Shown here piece by piece: positions 37,459-47,046 of a stretch of 64,000 nucleotides of DNA. The stretch's first letter is position 1. Every line of letters begins with the position of its first letter. The DNA lies in the NCBI RefSeq assembly GCF_005280655.1, contig NZ_CP040058.1:3217001-3281000 (forward strand), in the 5' to 3' direction. The notes under the pieces are model-generated. The model was not told the origin of the DNA. It saw only the letters and a program-made list of their open reading frames with translations, and made no database searches. Both the position numbers and the translations under genes were made by a program. This DNA comes from Anaerostipes rhamnosivorans (lineage in GTDB: Bacteria; Bacillota; Clostridia; Lachnospirales; Lachnospiraceae).

Positions 37459-38454
37459 TTATTTTAAACCTGGCGCTTTGGCATCATAGTCAAGCAGCTC
37501 TTTTAACTCCTCATCCAGCTTCATCACAGTAAGAGCCGCACCATTCATATCAAGTGAGGTCACATAGTCACCGATCAGTACTTTATATATGGAAAGCCCC
37601 TGCTCTTTCAGGTATGCTTCAATCTCATCGTAGAGCACATACAGTTCCATGATCGGTGTAGCTCCCAATCCGGACAAAAGCACTGCCACTTCATCACCGT
37701 CAGCAGGCTCCAGGTCATCAATGACTGCTTTTGCCATATCATTGGCAATTTCCTTGGCTGGTTTTAGTTTCTGGACATTGATCCCTGGCTCACCGTGATG
37801 GCCGATACCAAATTCCATATCCCCCTCTTTGATGTCAAAGTTCGGATGGCCCACTGCCGGGATTGCACACGGGCTCAGTCCCACACAGATACTTCTCGTG
37901 TTGTCCACTGCCTTTTGCGCTGTAGCGATGACTTCGTCCAGGTCTGCTCCCTTAGCCGCCTTAGCGCCTCCAACCTTCCACATGAAGACACCACCTGCGA
38001 TTCCGTGGCGTTTTTCTTTTGTCTCTTTCGGAGAAGATGCCACATCGTCCGTTGCTGTCACATATTTTACAGTGACTCCCTGTTTCTTTGCTTTGCGTAT
38101 GGCCATTTTTACATTCATATTGTCGCCGGCATAGTTTCCGAACAGGCAGGCAACACCTTTTCCAGAGTCCGCTGCCATGAACGCGTCATAAAATGCCTGG
38201 GCAGACGGAGAAGAAAATACCTCTCCCACAGCTACCGCATCCATCATATTTTCTCCTACGTATCCAAGGAACGCAGGCTCATGTCCGCTTCCGCCTCCGG
38301 TGACCAAGCCGACTTTGCCTTCTACCGGAGCGTTTTTATATTGGACAACGCGGTCATTTTTTTCATTTTTAACAATCAAATCGTCATGGGCCTTCAGAAA
38401 GCCTTTGACCATATCCTCTACAATGTAATCCGGATTATTTACAAATCTCTGCAA
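37459..38454 (-). CDS. dhaK: Dihydroxyacetone kinase-type subunit DhaK
   Basis: Ketose-binding subunit (331 aa). GLVTGGGSGHEPAFLGYVG forms the substrate pocket, and the His that covalently binds the ketone as a hemiaminal lies in GIGHHGEPGI near residue 218. With DhaL it phosphorylates dihydroxyacetone or a related short ketose such as erythrulose. Confidence 0.94.
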   Translation of the reverse strand: MQRFVNNPDYIVEDMVKGFLKAHDDLIVKNEKNDRVVQYKNAPVEGKVGLVTGGGSGHEPAFLGYVGENMMDAVAVGEVFSSPSAQAFYDAFMAADSGKGVACLFGNYAGDNMNVKMAIRKAKKQGVTVKYVTATDDVASSPKETKEKRHGIAGGVFMWKVGGAKAAKGADLDEVIATAQKAVDNTRSICVGLSPCAIPAVGHPNFDIKEGDMEFGIGHHGEPGINVQKLKPAKEIANDMAKAVIDDLEPADGDEVAVLLSGLGATPIMELYVLYDEIEAYLKEQGLSIYKVLIGDYVTSLDMNGAALTVMKLDEELKELLDYDAKAPGLK

Positions 38455-38477
38455 TGTTCTTCCTCCTTTTTAGATTC

Positions 38478-39041
38478 CTATTCTAAATTTGTATGTCTTC
38501 CCATCATCTCTTCGCTTGTCTGTCCCAGGTCGCTCATAAGATTCATGATAATGCTGTCATAGGTCAGCCAGCTCATCTGCTCAAACAGATTTCCCATTGG
38601 CTGATTGGATTCTGCCAGATTCTTTTCTCCTTCTGCTTTCTTCGGAGTAGATCCAGGCACTGTCACGATCACATCTGCCATCTGTCCGATGGTATGTGTA
38701 GGAAACATAGTCACAGTAGCGATTCTTGCTCCAACCTTCTTTGCCTTTTCACCCATGACGATCAGACTCTGCGTTGTTCCTGAGCCAGATCCGAGGACGA
38801 TCAGGTCTCCTTCTTTGATCGGCGGACAAGAGATCTCTCCTACAAAATGCACGTCAAATCCCATATGTAATAAACGGTTGGTAAATCCTCTTGCTGCCAG
38901 TCCCGAACGACCTGCTCCTGCCAGGAAGATCTTGTTTGCTTTCTTGATCTCATCTGCCAGACCCTGGATTTCTTCTTCTTTGACCATCCCTGAAAACTTT
39001 GACAGTTCATCCGTGATTATCTTTAAATTGACTGCTTCCAT
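38478..39041 (-). CDS. hxlB: 6-phospho-3-hexuloisomerase (SIS domain)
   Basis: Interconverts 3-hexulose 6-phosphate and fructose 6-phosphate. A single SIS domain: IFLAGAGRSGLAARGF, VLGSGSGTTQS and VTMFPTHTIGQMAD. The ATG at 39041 has AAGGAGAATATC before it; an upstream in-frame codon at 39071 is less plausible. About 187 residues, the usual length. First gene of the operon, with a consensus promoter at 39112-39140. Confidence 0.9.
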   Translation of the reverse strand: MEAVNLKIITDELSKFSGMVKEEEIQGLADEIKKANKIFLAGAGRSGLAARGFTNRLLHMGFDVHFVGEISCPPIKEGDLIVLGSGSGTTQSLIVMGEKAKKVGARIATVTMFPTHTIGQMADVIVTVPGSTPKKAEGEKNLAESNQPMGNLFEQMSWLTYDSIIMNLMSDLGQTSEEMMGRHTNLE

Positions 39042-39111
39042 GATATTCTCCTTTTCCTTGACATGTGGCAATATGTTTTTTAATTGTGGCTTTTTGTTGC
39101 TTTATGCTTTC

Positions 39112-39140
39112 ATTATAGATTCACATCCCAACAATGTCAA
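39112..39140 (-). promoter_or_regulatory. Promoter of the hxlB-dhaK-hxlA-dhaL operon
   Basis: TTGACA (39140-39135), 17-bp spacer, TATAAT (39117-39112): consensus. Confidence 0.8.
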
Positions 39141-39191
39141 CATGATATTTTGCTTTTTTTGCAGTTTTGCAGTTTTTTGTGTTGTATAAAT

Positions 39192-39220
39192 TTGACTTCA
39201 TAATCAAAATGATGTAAACT
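39192..39220 (+). promoter_or_regulatory. Promoter of the DeoR-family regulator gene
   Basis: TTGACT (39192-39197), 17-bp spacer, TAAACT (39215-39220), divergent from the hxlB promoter. Confidence 0.55.
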
Positions 39221-39235
39221 ATTTCTAAAATAGTT
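39217..39235. promoter_or_regulatory. Dyad-symmetric candidate operator
   Basis: AACTATTT (39217-39224), three bases, AAATAGTT (39228-39235). It overlaps the -10 of the regulator promoter, as an autoregulatory site would. Confidence 0.5.
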
Positions 39236-39281
39236 CAAGTAAGAAAACTTATTATAGTTTGATCTACAAAGGAGACACAGC

Positions 39282-40043
39282 ATGGGCAAATTAATCGCGG
39301 CAGAACGCCAAAAAGAAATCATAAGGCTGCTAAACAGCAATGGGAGCGTAAAGATCAGCCAGCTTGCGAAACAGTTCCAGGTATCCAGAGAAACGATCCG
39401 GCGGGATTTACTACATCTAAATGAAATAGGAGCGGTAAAGAAAAGCCACGGCGGGGCCACTTCTGTCTATGAACTAAAACCTCTGCCGTGGGAGTCCAGG
39501 GTCAGGGAGAAGGTCCCGCTGAAAGAAAAGCTGTGCGAACGGGCCATGGAGTTCATCGAGGATGGCAATGTGATTTTCCTGGACTCCGGAAGCACCATCT
39601 TCTGCCTGGCAGGAATGCTGAGCAAGAAATCCGGCTACACCATTGTGACCACTTCACTGGAGGCTGCTTATGCCTTGGTTCACAGCAACAATAAGGTGAT
39701 TCTTACCGGCGGCATGCTGAATCCAAACAGCATGGCAGCCGAGGGCTTCCAGGCTACCAGTCTGATTAACTCACTGAAGGTTGACATTGCATTCTTAGGT
39801 ACCAACGGTTTTGAACAGCACAAAGGTCCCGCTGTATCAGACTTTCAGGATGCCCAGACAAAACAGGCCATTATACCGAACGCCAGAACCAATGTGGTGA
39901 TCGCAGACAGCTCCAAGGCCGAAGCATCTTCCCTGATCCAGTACACAAGCTGGCATGATATCGACCATTTGATCATCGACGGAGATATTCCCGGGGACGT
40001 GCTGCGCAACATACAGGAAATGACTGATGTGGTTCTGGTGTAA
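39282..40043 (+). CDS. DeoR/GlpR family transcriptional regulator
   Basis: 253 residues. N-terminal winged helix (residues 6-60, with SRETIRRDLLHLNEIGAVKK) and C-terminal sugar-phosphate sensor (about 75-230, with IFLDSGSTIFCLAGML and FLGTNGFEQHKGPAVSD). Divergently transcribed from the hxl/dha operon across a 240-bp gap, so it most likely represses that operon and responds to a phosphorylated sugar intermediate. Confidence 0.92.
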   Translation: MGKLIAAERQKEIIRLLNSNGSVKISQLAKQFQVSRETIRRDLLHLNEIGAVKKSHGGATSVYELKPLPWESRVREKVPLKEKLCERAMEFIEDGNVIFLDSGSTIFCLAGMLSKKSGYTIVTTSLEAAYALVHSNNKVILTGGMLNPNSMAAEGFQATSLINSLKVDIAFLGTNGFEQHKGPAVSDFQDAQTKQAIIPNARTNVVIADSSKAEASSLIQYTSWHDIDHLIIDGDIPGDVLRNIQEMTDVVLV

Positions 40044-40166
40044 GTATATTATCACTGCTTCATCATACATAGACAGAATCGGTATTGATATCATAAAACT
40101 GATAGCAGCGCTGGGAACTTTCATTGAGCTGACCTCTCGCTATGCAAATTTTGAGATGCAAAAACT

Positions 40167-40212
40167 AAAAAATCTCCGCAGAGGACAAACGATCCTTCTG
40201 CGGAGATTTTAG
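40167..40212 (+). terminator. Terminator after the DeoR-family gene
   Basis: Arms AAAATCTCCGCAG/CTGCGGAGATTTT at 40168-40210. The T run exists on both strands, so it may also end transcripts from the fatty-acid operon side. Confidence 0.8.
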
Positions 40213-40226
40213 ATTACTATGAATTT

Positions 40227-40758
40227 TTAATATTTCATCTGGAGCATAACGATACCTCCCAGATTCATGAGAACCCCAAAAACAATGGCTGCATTCAGGA
40301 GCCAGCTAAAACGGACCTTCTCAATCCTTTTATAGATGACAGCCGATCCCTGCGGCCAAAGGCCAGAGATAATTGGCTGTGGTAACTCTCCATCCTGCAG
40401 AACCCATATGCATAAATGGATATACACAGAGCAGCGCTGCGGTGAAAATTGCACACTTCCCCTTGTTGTCCAGCAGATAATTCAGTCCTGCACCCAGCAG
40501 GATACAGACCAAGATATCTAAAGCCTTCCAGAGCAGAACCGGCATTTTAAGCGCCGCCGCCATGGAGATCTCAACCAAGAATCTGGAAGACAGGCTGTGA
40601 TACCTGTGGACCAGCCACGGCAGGACAGCTTTGTGTTCCAGCTGTGCTCCAAAGATTAAGTCATCCCCAAAATCGCTCTGGAGGATTAAATGTATCAACA
40701 CAGCTATGCCTATGAAGATCCACAGATAACGTTTTTCTTTTTCTCTCTCTCTTCTCAT
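40227..40758 (-). pseudogene. Remnant of a multi-pass membrane protein (DUF6056-like)
   Basis: The start at 40758 overlaps the preceding gene by four bases (ATGA) and encodes about 136 residues with membrane segments (WIFIGIAVLIHLI) and VTTANYLWPLAAG, reminiscent of DUF6056 proteins. The frame then stops. In a second frame 40390-40227 encodes VRFSWLLNAAIVFGVLMNLG, a plausible C-terminal end. Members of this group are several hundred residues long, so the middle appears deleted and the junction is frameshifted. The family assignment is tentative; decay is clear. Confidence 0.55.
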
Positions 40759-41816
40759 CTTAAATAACTTCCAATTACGTCCTTTACTGTTGTGATCTTA
40801 TTGCACTTCCAGGCGTCAGCCCCACAGAAGATCAATCCGTCATCAATGTTTCCTTTTACCGCCTCGATCAGCCGTTCCGTGATGCAGTAAACAGTCTCAG
40901 CCGGATTGCAGGCAGACATACAGTTGAAGCAGTGCTTCGGCTTGATCCTGCCTTCTCTCTGGACCATGTCCATGAATTTATTCTTAATGGCACGCCCCGG
41001 CATTCCCACCGGGCTCTTAACAATGGTGATATCTTCTTTTTTGCAATTGATATAAGCCTCTTTGTACTTTATATGCGCGTCACACTCTTCCGTGGTGACA
41101 AACGGAGTGGCGATCTGCACACCAGAAGCCCCCATAGATAGACAGTGTTCCATGTCTTCTTTGGAAGAAATGCCTCCCGCTACAATGACCGGGATCTCCT
41201 TCTCATACTTTTCTTCGTAAGGCTTTACCATGTCGATGATCTCCTGGATCGTATCGTCATAGTTTTCATAAGTCTCATCGTTTACAAGTTCCTCGTATTT
41301 GAATCCCAGATGGCCTCCGGCTTTCGGCCCTTCGATCAGAAGAGCATCCGGTGCTGTCTGGTGCTTTTTGTCCCACATCTTAAGGATCACCCGGGCAGAT
41401 TTTTTGGGTGAAACTATAGGAACAAGCTTTGTCTTGCTCCCTTTTGCCAAAGCAGGCAATTCTGTCGGAAGGCCTGCGCCTGAGATGATCAGATCAATCC
41501 CATTAGCTATAGCTTCTTTGACATAGTTGGCATACAGCCTGGTAGCCACCATAATGTTAATGCCAATGATTCCGTTGGGAGCGATCTCTCTAGCTTTTTT
41601 AATATGTTTTTTCATGGCGCGCATGTTGGCCCCTTCTGGGTCCTTTTCAAAGTCAGGCTCATCATATCCAATCTGAGCTGCGGACAGTACCCCGATACCG
41701 CCCTCTTTTGCAACAGCCCCCGCAAGAGAACTTAAACTGACACCTACGCCCATTCCTCCCTGTATAATAGGGATTTTTGCAACTAAATCCCCGATTTTTA
41801 ATGGTTTCACTTCCAT
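40755..41816 (-). CDS. FabK-like enoyl-ACP reductase / nitronate monooxygenase family flavoprotein
   Basis: FMN-dependent TIM-barrel protein of 353 residues. PIIQGGMGVGVS and VIVAGGISSKEDMEHCLSMGASGVQIATPF are the FMN-binding signatures shared by FabK and nitronate monooxygenases. An additional cysteine-rich C-terminal region (CFNCMSACNPAETVYC...) is not part of classical FabK of about 320 aa. It sits 24 bp downstream of accA at the end of the fatty-acid operon, and no other enoyl reductase (FabI, FabL, FabV) is seen, so an enoyl reductase role is likely. A nitronate monooxygenase-type oxidoreductase is the alternative. Confidence 0.75.
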   Translation of the reverse strand: MEVKPLKIGDLVAKIPIIQGGMGVGVSLSSLAGAVAKEGGIGVLSAAQIGYDEPDFEKDPEGANMRAMKKHIKKAREIAPNGIIGINIMVATRLYANYVKEAIANGIDLIISGAGLPTELPALAKGSKTKLVPIVSPKKSARVILKMWDKKHQTAPDALLIEGPKAGGHLGFKYEELVNDETYENYDDTIQEIIDMVKPYEEKYEKEIPVIVAGGISSKEDMEHCLSMGASGVQIATPFVTTEECDAHIKYKEAYINCKKEDITIVKSPVGMPGRAIKNKFMDMVQREGRIKPKHCFNCMSACNPAETVYCITERLIEAVKGNIDDGLIFCGADAWKCNKITTVKDVIGSYLR

Positions 41817-41839
41817 TACCTCCGTGGTCTTTCTTTCAC

Positions 41840-42634
41840 TTACATTTTTCTAAAGCGCTGGTATCTCTCTTCTACAATCTCATCCGGCGTCTTTTTCTTA
41901 TATCGTTTGAGGAAATCAGTGATCATTTCCCTCATTTCTTCTGACAGCTCAATGATATTGTCAATACTTGCAGGTTCCGGCTCTTTGATGACTTTTTCAA
42001 TGATACCCAGTTCCTTTAAATCTGCTGCCGTGATCTTCATCACTTTTGCCGCCTCGGATGCCCTGCTTCCATCCTTCCAGAGGATGCTTGCGAATCCTTC
42101 CGGCGAGAGCACAGAGTACGTGGAATTTTCCATACTCCACACTTCATTTCCTACAGCCATAGCGATGGCTCCGCCGCTGCCGCCTTCCCCGATCATGATG
42201 GAGAGGATCGGAACTTTTAAAGATGACATCTCATAGAGGTTTCTGGCAATCGCCTCCCCGATGCCGCCTTCCTCTGCTTCAATCCCGCAGAAAGCTCCCG
42301 GAGTGTCCACAAAACAGATGATCGGACGGTGAAATTTTTCTGCCTGGCGCATAAGACGCATGGTCTTTCTGTATCCTTCCGGAGAAGGCATTCCGAAATT
42401 CCTCTTAATATTTTCCTTTGTAGAACGGCCCTTCTGCTGTCCGACCACCGTGACCGGCATCCCGTCGATGGAGGCAAGTCCTCCCACGATAGCGCCGTCA
42501 TCACCAAATAGGCGGTCCCCATGCAGAGACATATATCGGTCAAAGATCGTTGTGATGTAGTCCAGGCTGGTCGGCCGCTCCGCTGACCTGGAGATCTCAA
42601 CTCTCTCCCATGGTGTTAAATTATTATGACTCAT
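41840..42634 (-). CDS. accA: Acetyl-CoA carboxylase carboxyltransferase subunit alpha
   Basis: Transfers CO2 from biotin to acetyl-CoA together with AccD. 264 residues, a short Gram-positive form. [19 protein letters not shown] and [16 protein letters not shown] are the crotonase-fold oxyanion segments. Overlaps accD by 11 bp. Confidence 0.96.
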   Translation of the reverse strand: MSHNNLTPWERVEISRSAERPTSLDYITTIFDRYMSLHGDRLFGDDGAIVGGLASIDGMPVTVVGQQKGRSTKENIKRNFGMPSPEGYRKTMRLMRQAEKFHRPIICFVDTPGAFCGIEAEEGGIGEAIARNLYEMSSLKVPILSIMIGEGGSGGAIAMAVGNEVWSMENSTYSVLSPEGFASILWKDGSRASEAAKVMKITAADLKELGIIEKVIKEPEPASIDNIIELSEEMREMITDFLKRYKKKTPDEIVEERYQRFRKM

Positions 42635-43505
42635 AACAACAACTCCTTATAATGGTGGCAAGCACTTTCCGCAGATTTTTCCGCTCTACGATCTTGTCTA
42701 CAAATCCATGTTCCAGCAAAAATTCGGATCTCTGGAAACCATCCGGAAGCTTCTGTCCGATGGTCTGTTCAATGACACGCGGTCCCGCAAATCCGATCAG
42801 TGCCCCCGGCTCAGCCAGGATCACATCCCCGAGCATTGCGAAGCTCGCAGTCACTCCTCCGGTGGTTGGATCCGTCAAAACGCTGATGTACAGAAGCCCT
42901 GCCTGATCGTGTCTCCTTAAAGCCGCAGAAGTCTTCTCCATCTGCATCAGGGAAATGATCCCCTCCTGCATTCTGGCTCCTCCTGAGCAGGTGAAAATAA
43001 TGATAGGAATCCGTTCCTCAGTGGCTCTCTCGATGGCCCTTGTAATCTTTTCTCCGACAACCTGGCCCATGCTGCCCATCATAAAATCAGCGCTCATGAC
43101 AGCAATGGCCACTTCGTTCCCAGCGATCTTTCCTTTTCCTGTGATAACTGCCTCTTCCAGGTTTGTCACAGACTTCTGGTGCTCCAGCTTCTTTAAATAT
43201 CCAGGGAACTCCAGAGGATCGGATGTAGTAAGCCCGGTATCCCATTCCTCAAAAGTATTGCGGTCCAGGACCATGGCAACCCTGGTCCTCGGGCGGATCC
43301 TGAAATAATTTCCGCAATGGGGACAGATATAGTAGTTTTCAATAATATCTTCATTATAGACTGGCTTTCCGCAGTCGCTGCATTTTTGAAACAGTCCTTC
43401 CGGCGCCTGGTATTCAAGCAGGGTATCTTTGGCCTTTTTTACCCGTTCCGCCTGCTTTTTCTCCTGAGGTGTCAATGTTCTTTTCTTAAACATTTCTTTT
43501 AACAT
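42624..43505 (-). CDS. accD: Acetyl-CoA carboxylase carboxyltransferase subunit beta
   Basis: 293 residues. N-terminal four-cysteine zinc ribbon [10 protein letters not shown]...CPHCGNYF (residues ~42-64), then the carboxyltransferase domain with [19 protein letters not shown]. Overlaps accC by 7 bp and accA by 11 bp, keeping the subunits translationally coupled. Confidence 0.97.
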   Translation of the reverse strand: MLKEMFKKRTLTPQEKKQAERVKKAKDTLLEYQAPEGLFQKCSDCGKPVYNEDIIENYYICPHCGNYFRIRPRTRVAMVLDRNTFEEWDTGLTTSDPLEFPGYLKKLEHQKSVTNLEEAVITGKGKIAGNEVAIAVMSADFMMGSMGQVVGEKITRAIERATEERIPIIIFTCSGGARMQEGIISLMQMEKTSAALRRHDQAGLLYISVLTDPTTGGVTASFAMLGDVILAEPGALIGFAGPRVIEQTIGQKLPDGFQRSEFLLEHGFVDKIVERKNLRKVLATIIRSCCYES

Positions 43506-44881
43506 GATGCTTCACCTTGGCTTTCTTTCTCTTCTTCCCGTTCCTTCTGGAACCTTTCAATAAATCCGGTATCAACATTCCCCTCGATGAAATCCTGGTG
43601 GTTGATGATATCATACTGATAATCAATGTTTGTCTTGATGCCTTCCAGCACCAACTCGCCCAAAGCATTCTTAAGTTTTCTAAGAGCCAGCTTCCTGTTC
43701 TTATCATAGACGATCAGTTTGGCAACCATTGAATCATAAAACGGTGGAATCTGGTATCCTGTAAACAGGGCAGAATCAATGCGCACACCCTTTCCTCCCG
43801 GAAAATGCACGTTTGTCACTACTCCGGGACTAGGCCTGAAATCATGTTCTGTGTCCTCAGCGTTGACTCTGACCTCAATGGCATGCCCGGCAATGTGGAT
43901 ATCCTTCTGCTGATAGGTTAAGTGCCTTCCCGCCGCAATCCGGATCTGTTCCCGGATCAAGTCGATTCCTGTTACCCACTCCGTGACCGGATGTTCTACC
44001 TGTATCCTTGTGTTCATCTCAATAAAATAGAAGTTTCCGTCCTGGTCCTTCAGGAACTCAATGGTACCGGCACTGTAGTATCCGGCTGCTTTTGCGGCCT
44101 TGACCGCAATGGCGCCCATCTTCTCCCTGAGTTCTTTGTTGATCGCCGGTGACGGCGACTCCTCGATCAGTTTCTGATGACGCCTCTGAATAGAACAGTC
44201 CCTCTCACCCAGATGGATCACATTGCCGTATTTGTCCGCTAAGATCTGAAATTCAATATGTCTCGGGTCACGGATATATTTTTCAATATACATGGTGCCG
44301 TCGCCGAAAGCATTTTCCGCTTCCCTCTTTGCCGTTTCAAATGTATGCTCAAACTCTTCGGAGGCTTCACAGATCCTCATTCCTTTTCCGCCGCCTCCGG
44401 CAGAGGCCTTGATCATGACAGGATATCCCATCTCATCGGCGATCTTCCTGCCCTCCAAAGCTTCATAAACCGCGTCCTTCGTTCCTGGCACCACAGGGAC
44501 ATCCGCTTCCATCATCGTCTTTCTGGCTGCGGATTTGTCTCCCATCTTGTCGATGATGTCTGCGGAAGGTCCAATAAATGAAATATTGCATTTTTCGCAC
44601 ATGCGCACAAACTTGCTGTTTTCCGATAAAAAACCGAATCCAGGATGGATCGCATCTGCTCCCACTGCCATGGCAGCTCCGATCACCCGCTCCATATCTA
44701 GATAGCTGTCCTTTGCCGCCGCAGGTCCGATACAGACCGTCTCGTCTGCCAGCTGTGCATGTAAGGCATCCTTATCCGCCTCAGAACAGATCGCCACAGA
44801 TAAAATATCCATCTCACGGCAGGCCCGGATAATGCGTACCGCAATTTCTCCTCTGTTTGCAATTAAAATCTTCTTAAACAT
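43499..44881 (-). CDS. accC: Acetyl-CoA carboxylase, biotin carboxylase subunit
   Basis: ATP-grasp enzyme carboxylating biotin on AccB, 460 residues. [20 protein letters not shown], the Gly-rich loop [13 protein letters not shown] and the catalytic [14 protein letters not shown] are intact. Between fabZ and accD. Confidence 0.97.
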   Translation of the reverse strand: MFKKILIANRGEIAVRIIRACREMDILSVAICSEADKDALHAQLADETVCIGPAAAKDSYLDMERVIGAAMAVGADAIHPGFGFLSENSKFVRMCEKCNISFIGPSADIIDKMGDKSAARKTMMEADVPVVPGTKDAVYEALEGRKIADEMGYPVMIKASAGGGGKGMRICEASEEFEHTFETAKREAENAFGDGTMYIEKYIRDPRHIEFQILADKYGNVIHLGERDCSIQRRHQKLIEESPSPAINKELREKMGAIAVKAAKAAGYYSAGTIEFLKDQDGNFYFIEMNTRIQVEHPVTEWVTGIDLIREQIRIAAGRHLTYQQKDIHIAGHAIEVRVNAEDTEHDFRPSPGVVTNVHFPGGKGVRIDSALFTGYQIPPFYDSMVAKLIVYDKNRKLALRKLKNALGELVLEGIKTNIDYQYDIINHQDFIEGNVDTGFIERFQKEREEEKESQGEASC

Positions 44882-44894
44882 AAGACGCTTCCTC

Positions 44895-45317
44895 CTAGCC
44901 GATCATAAATGTGATTTCTCCGGACGCGACGACTTTTCCGTCTACCGTCGCGGTTCCTTTTCCGACACCTACCGGTCCTTTCACCTTGATCATCTCAATC
45001 TCCAGGGTAAGCACGTCTCCGGGTACAACTTTCCCGCGAAATTTTGCTTTGTTCACTCCGCCCAGGAACCCGATCTTTCCTTTATTTTCTTCCGCAGAGA
45101 GCGTGCACACGGCTCCTACCTGCGCCAGAGCCTCGATGATGAGCACTCCCGGCATCACCGGCTCCTGAGGAAAATGACCTGCAAAAAAGGGCTCATTATA
45201 TGTCACACATTTTTTCCCTACAGCTCTCTTGCCGACTTCCATCTCTTCGATGCGGTCCACCAGCAGGAAAGGGCTTCTGTGAGGAATAATCTCCATGATT
45301 TCTTTTATATTCAGCAT
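44895..45317 (-). CDS. fabZ: 3-hydroxyacyl-ACP dehydratase FabZ
   Basis: Hot-dog-fold dehydratase, 140 residues. The catalytic His is in [20 protein letters not shown] with the Glu a few residues on; [11 protein letters not shown] is the substrate-tunnel start. Between accB and accC. Confidence 0.97.
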   Translation of the reverse strand: MLNIKEIMEIIPHRSPFLLVDRIEEMEVGKRAVGKKCVTYNEPFFAGHFPQEPVMPGVLIIEALAQVGAVCTLSAEENKGKIGFLGGVNKAKFRGKVVPGDVLTLEIEMIKVKGPVGVGKGTATVDGKVVASGEITFMIG

Positions 45318-45331
45318 ATGTTACCCCTTTC

Positions 45332-45778
45332 TTACCGGATGATGACCAGCGGTTCCCCGTATTCTACAATGTCCCCGTTGTTTACAGGGATGCTGACAAC
45401 CGTTCCGTCAAACTCACTCTCCACTTCATTCATCAGCTTCATGGCCTCAACGATCCCGACGATCTGGCCCTTTTTCACCGTATCACCTACCTGCACAAAC
45501 GGCTCAGCTCCTTCTGAAGGCGCTGAATAGAAGGTTCCAACCAAAGGTGCGGTCACTGCGTTTCCCTCTACCTCTTCTTTTACAGGAACAGACTCGGGTG
45601 CTGCCTGCGGCAGTGCGGCAGCTGCAGGTACCGGCGGTGCTGCAAACTCCGGCGCAGCGATGACTTTTGTCTCATTCTTTGACAGCTTCACTGAGAAATC
45701 GTCGTCTTTATATTCAAACTTATCTACATCAGAATCTGACAATGCCTGGATCAGTTCTTTCATTTCCTCTAATTTCAT
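45332..45778 (-). CDS. accB: Acetyl-CoA carboxylase biotin carboxyl carrier protein
   Basis: 148 residues: an N-terminal helical part, an Ala/Pro-rich linker (PPVPAAAALPQAAPE) and a C-terminal biotinyl domain whose biotinylated Lys is in VEAMKLMNEVE. Confidence 0.97.
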   Translation of the reverse strand: MKLEEMKELIQALSDSDVDKFEYKDDDFSVKLSKNETKVIAAPEFAAPPVPAAAALPQAAPESVPVKEEVEGNAVTAPLVGTFYSAPSEGAEPFVQVGDTVKKGQIVGIVEAMKLMNEVESEFDGTVVSIPVNNGDIVEYGEPLVIIR

Positions 45779-45790
45779 TACCTATCCTCC

Positions 45791-47035
45791 CTATTCCACG
45801 AACTTTTTGATCAGAAGCGTTGCATTATGTCCTCCGAATCCGAGCGAATTGCTCAGGACATAATTAACTGTACGGTCTGTGACCGGCTCTAATGTATAGT
45901 CCAGATCACATTCTTCATCCGGCACTTTAAGTCCTACGGTCGGATGAATATAGTCTTCCAAAACAGTCTTTACACAGGTGATAAATTCAATGGCTCCCGC
46001 CGCACCAAGGCCGTGTCCAATCATAGATTTTGTGGAACTGATCTTTAGATCTTTGGCGTGATCGCCGAAGGTTGTCTTGATCGCTTTTGTCTCAAACTTA
46101 TCATTGGCCGGTGTACTTGTTCCGTGGGCGTTAATGTAATCCACTTGATCTGGACTGATCTCAGCCTCCTCGATAGCAAACTGCATAGCTCTCGCAGCGC
46201 CTTCTCCGTCCTCTGCAGGGGATGTGATATGGAATGCGTCGCTGGTAGCGCCGTATCCGACCACCTCCGCAAGGATCTTGGCTCCCCTTGCTTTGGCATG
46301 CTCCAATGTCTCCAGCACAACAACTCCGGCTCCCTCTCCGATAATAAATCCATCTCTCTCTTTATCAAATGGGATAGAGGCACGTTCTGGATCTTCAGAT
46401 CCGCTAAGCGCTGTCAGAGATGCAAAGCCCGCTACCGCTACCGGTGTGATACAGGCCTCGGTTCCTCCTGCCACCATGACATCCGCCTCACCGATCTGAA
46501 TAGAGCGGTAAGCTTCTCCGATAGACTGTGTTCCTGTGGCACATGCAGTGACCACGTTGATGCTCTTGCCTCTTAAGCCAAAGGCCAGGGATACATTTCC
46601 CGCTGCCATATTGGAGATCATCATAGGGACGACCAGAGGTTTAACCCTGTTAGGTCCCTTTGTGCGGATCACTTCTGTACTTTTTTCTACAATCTGTAAG
46701 CTTCCTGTACCAGAGCCGACAGACACACCGATCCTTGCCGTATCTTCTTTTTCCAGATCAAGACCGGAATTCTCGATGGCTTCCTTAGCCGCGGCCACAG
46801 CGTACTGGGAGAAAAGTTCCATTCTCCTCGCAGATCGCGGATCCATGTAATCCTTTGCTTTAAAGTCCTTTACTTCCGCTGCCAGATGGGTTTTGTATTC
46901 GCTGGCATCGAAATGAGTGATCGGGGCAAACCCGATCTTCTGATTCTTAATTCCGTCCCAGAACTCTTCTACACTATTTCCGATCGGAGTGATAGCGCCC
47001 ATGCCGGTTACTACAACTCTCTTTAAATTCTTCAT
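45791..47035 (-). CDS. fabF: 3-oxoacyl-ACP synthase II
   Basis: Condensing enzyme for chain elongation, 414 residues. Catalytic Cys in VVTACATGTQSIGEA, catalytic His residues in NAHGTSTPANDKFE and KSMIGHGLGAAGAIE. Follows fabG by 11 bp. Confidence 0.97.
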   Translation of the reverse strand: MKNLKRVVVTGMGAITPIGNSVEEFWDGIKNQKIGFAPITHFDASEYKTHLAAEVKDFKAKDYMDPRSARRMELFSQYAVAAAKEAIENSGLDLEKEDTARIGVSVGSGTGSLQIVEKSTEVIRTKGPNRVKPLVVPMMISNMAAGNVSLAFGLRGKSINVVTACATGTQSIGEAYRSIQIGEADVMVAGGTEACITPVAVAGFASLTALSGSEDPERASIPFDKERDGFIIGEGAGVVVLETLEHAKARGAKILAEVVGYGATSDAFHITSPAEDGEGAARAMQFAIEEAEISPDQVDYINAHGTSTPANDKFETKAIKTTFGDHAKDLKISSTKSMIGHGLGAAGAIEFITCVKTVLEDYIHPTVGLKVPDEECDLDYTLEPVTDRTVNYVLSNSLGFGGHNATLLIKKFVE

Positions 47036-47046
47036 GCTGCTCTCCT

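Noticed and set aside
37795..38562. 255-codon plus-strand frame opposite dhaK
   Set aside because: Entirely antisense to dhaK and hxlB, with no motif; dhaK is unambiguous.
44832..45530. 232-codon plus-strand frame opposite fabZ and accB
   Set aside because: Overlaps three confirmed fatty-acid genes antisense; no support.
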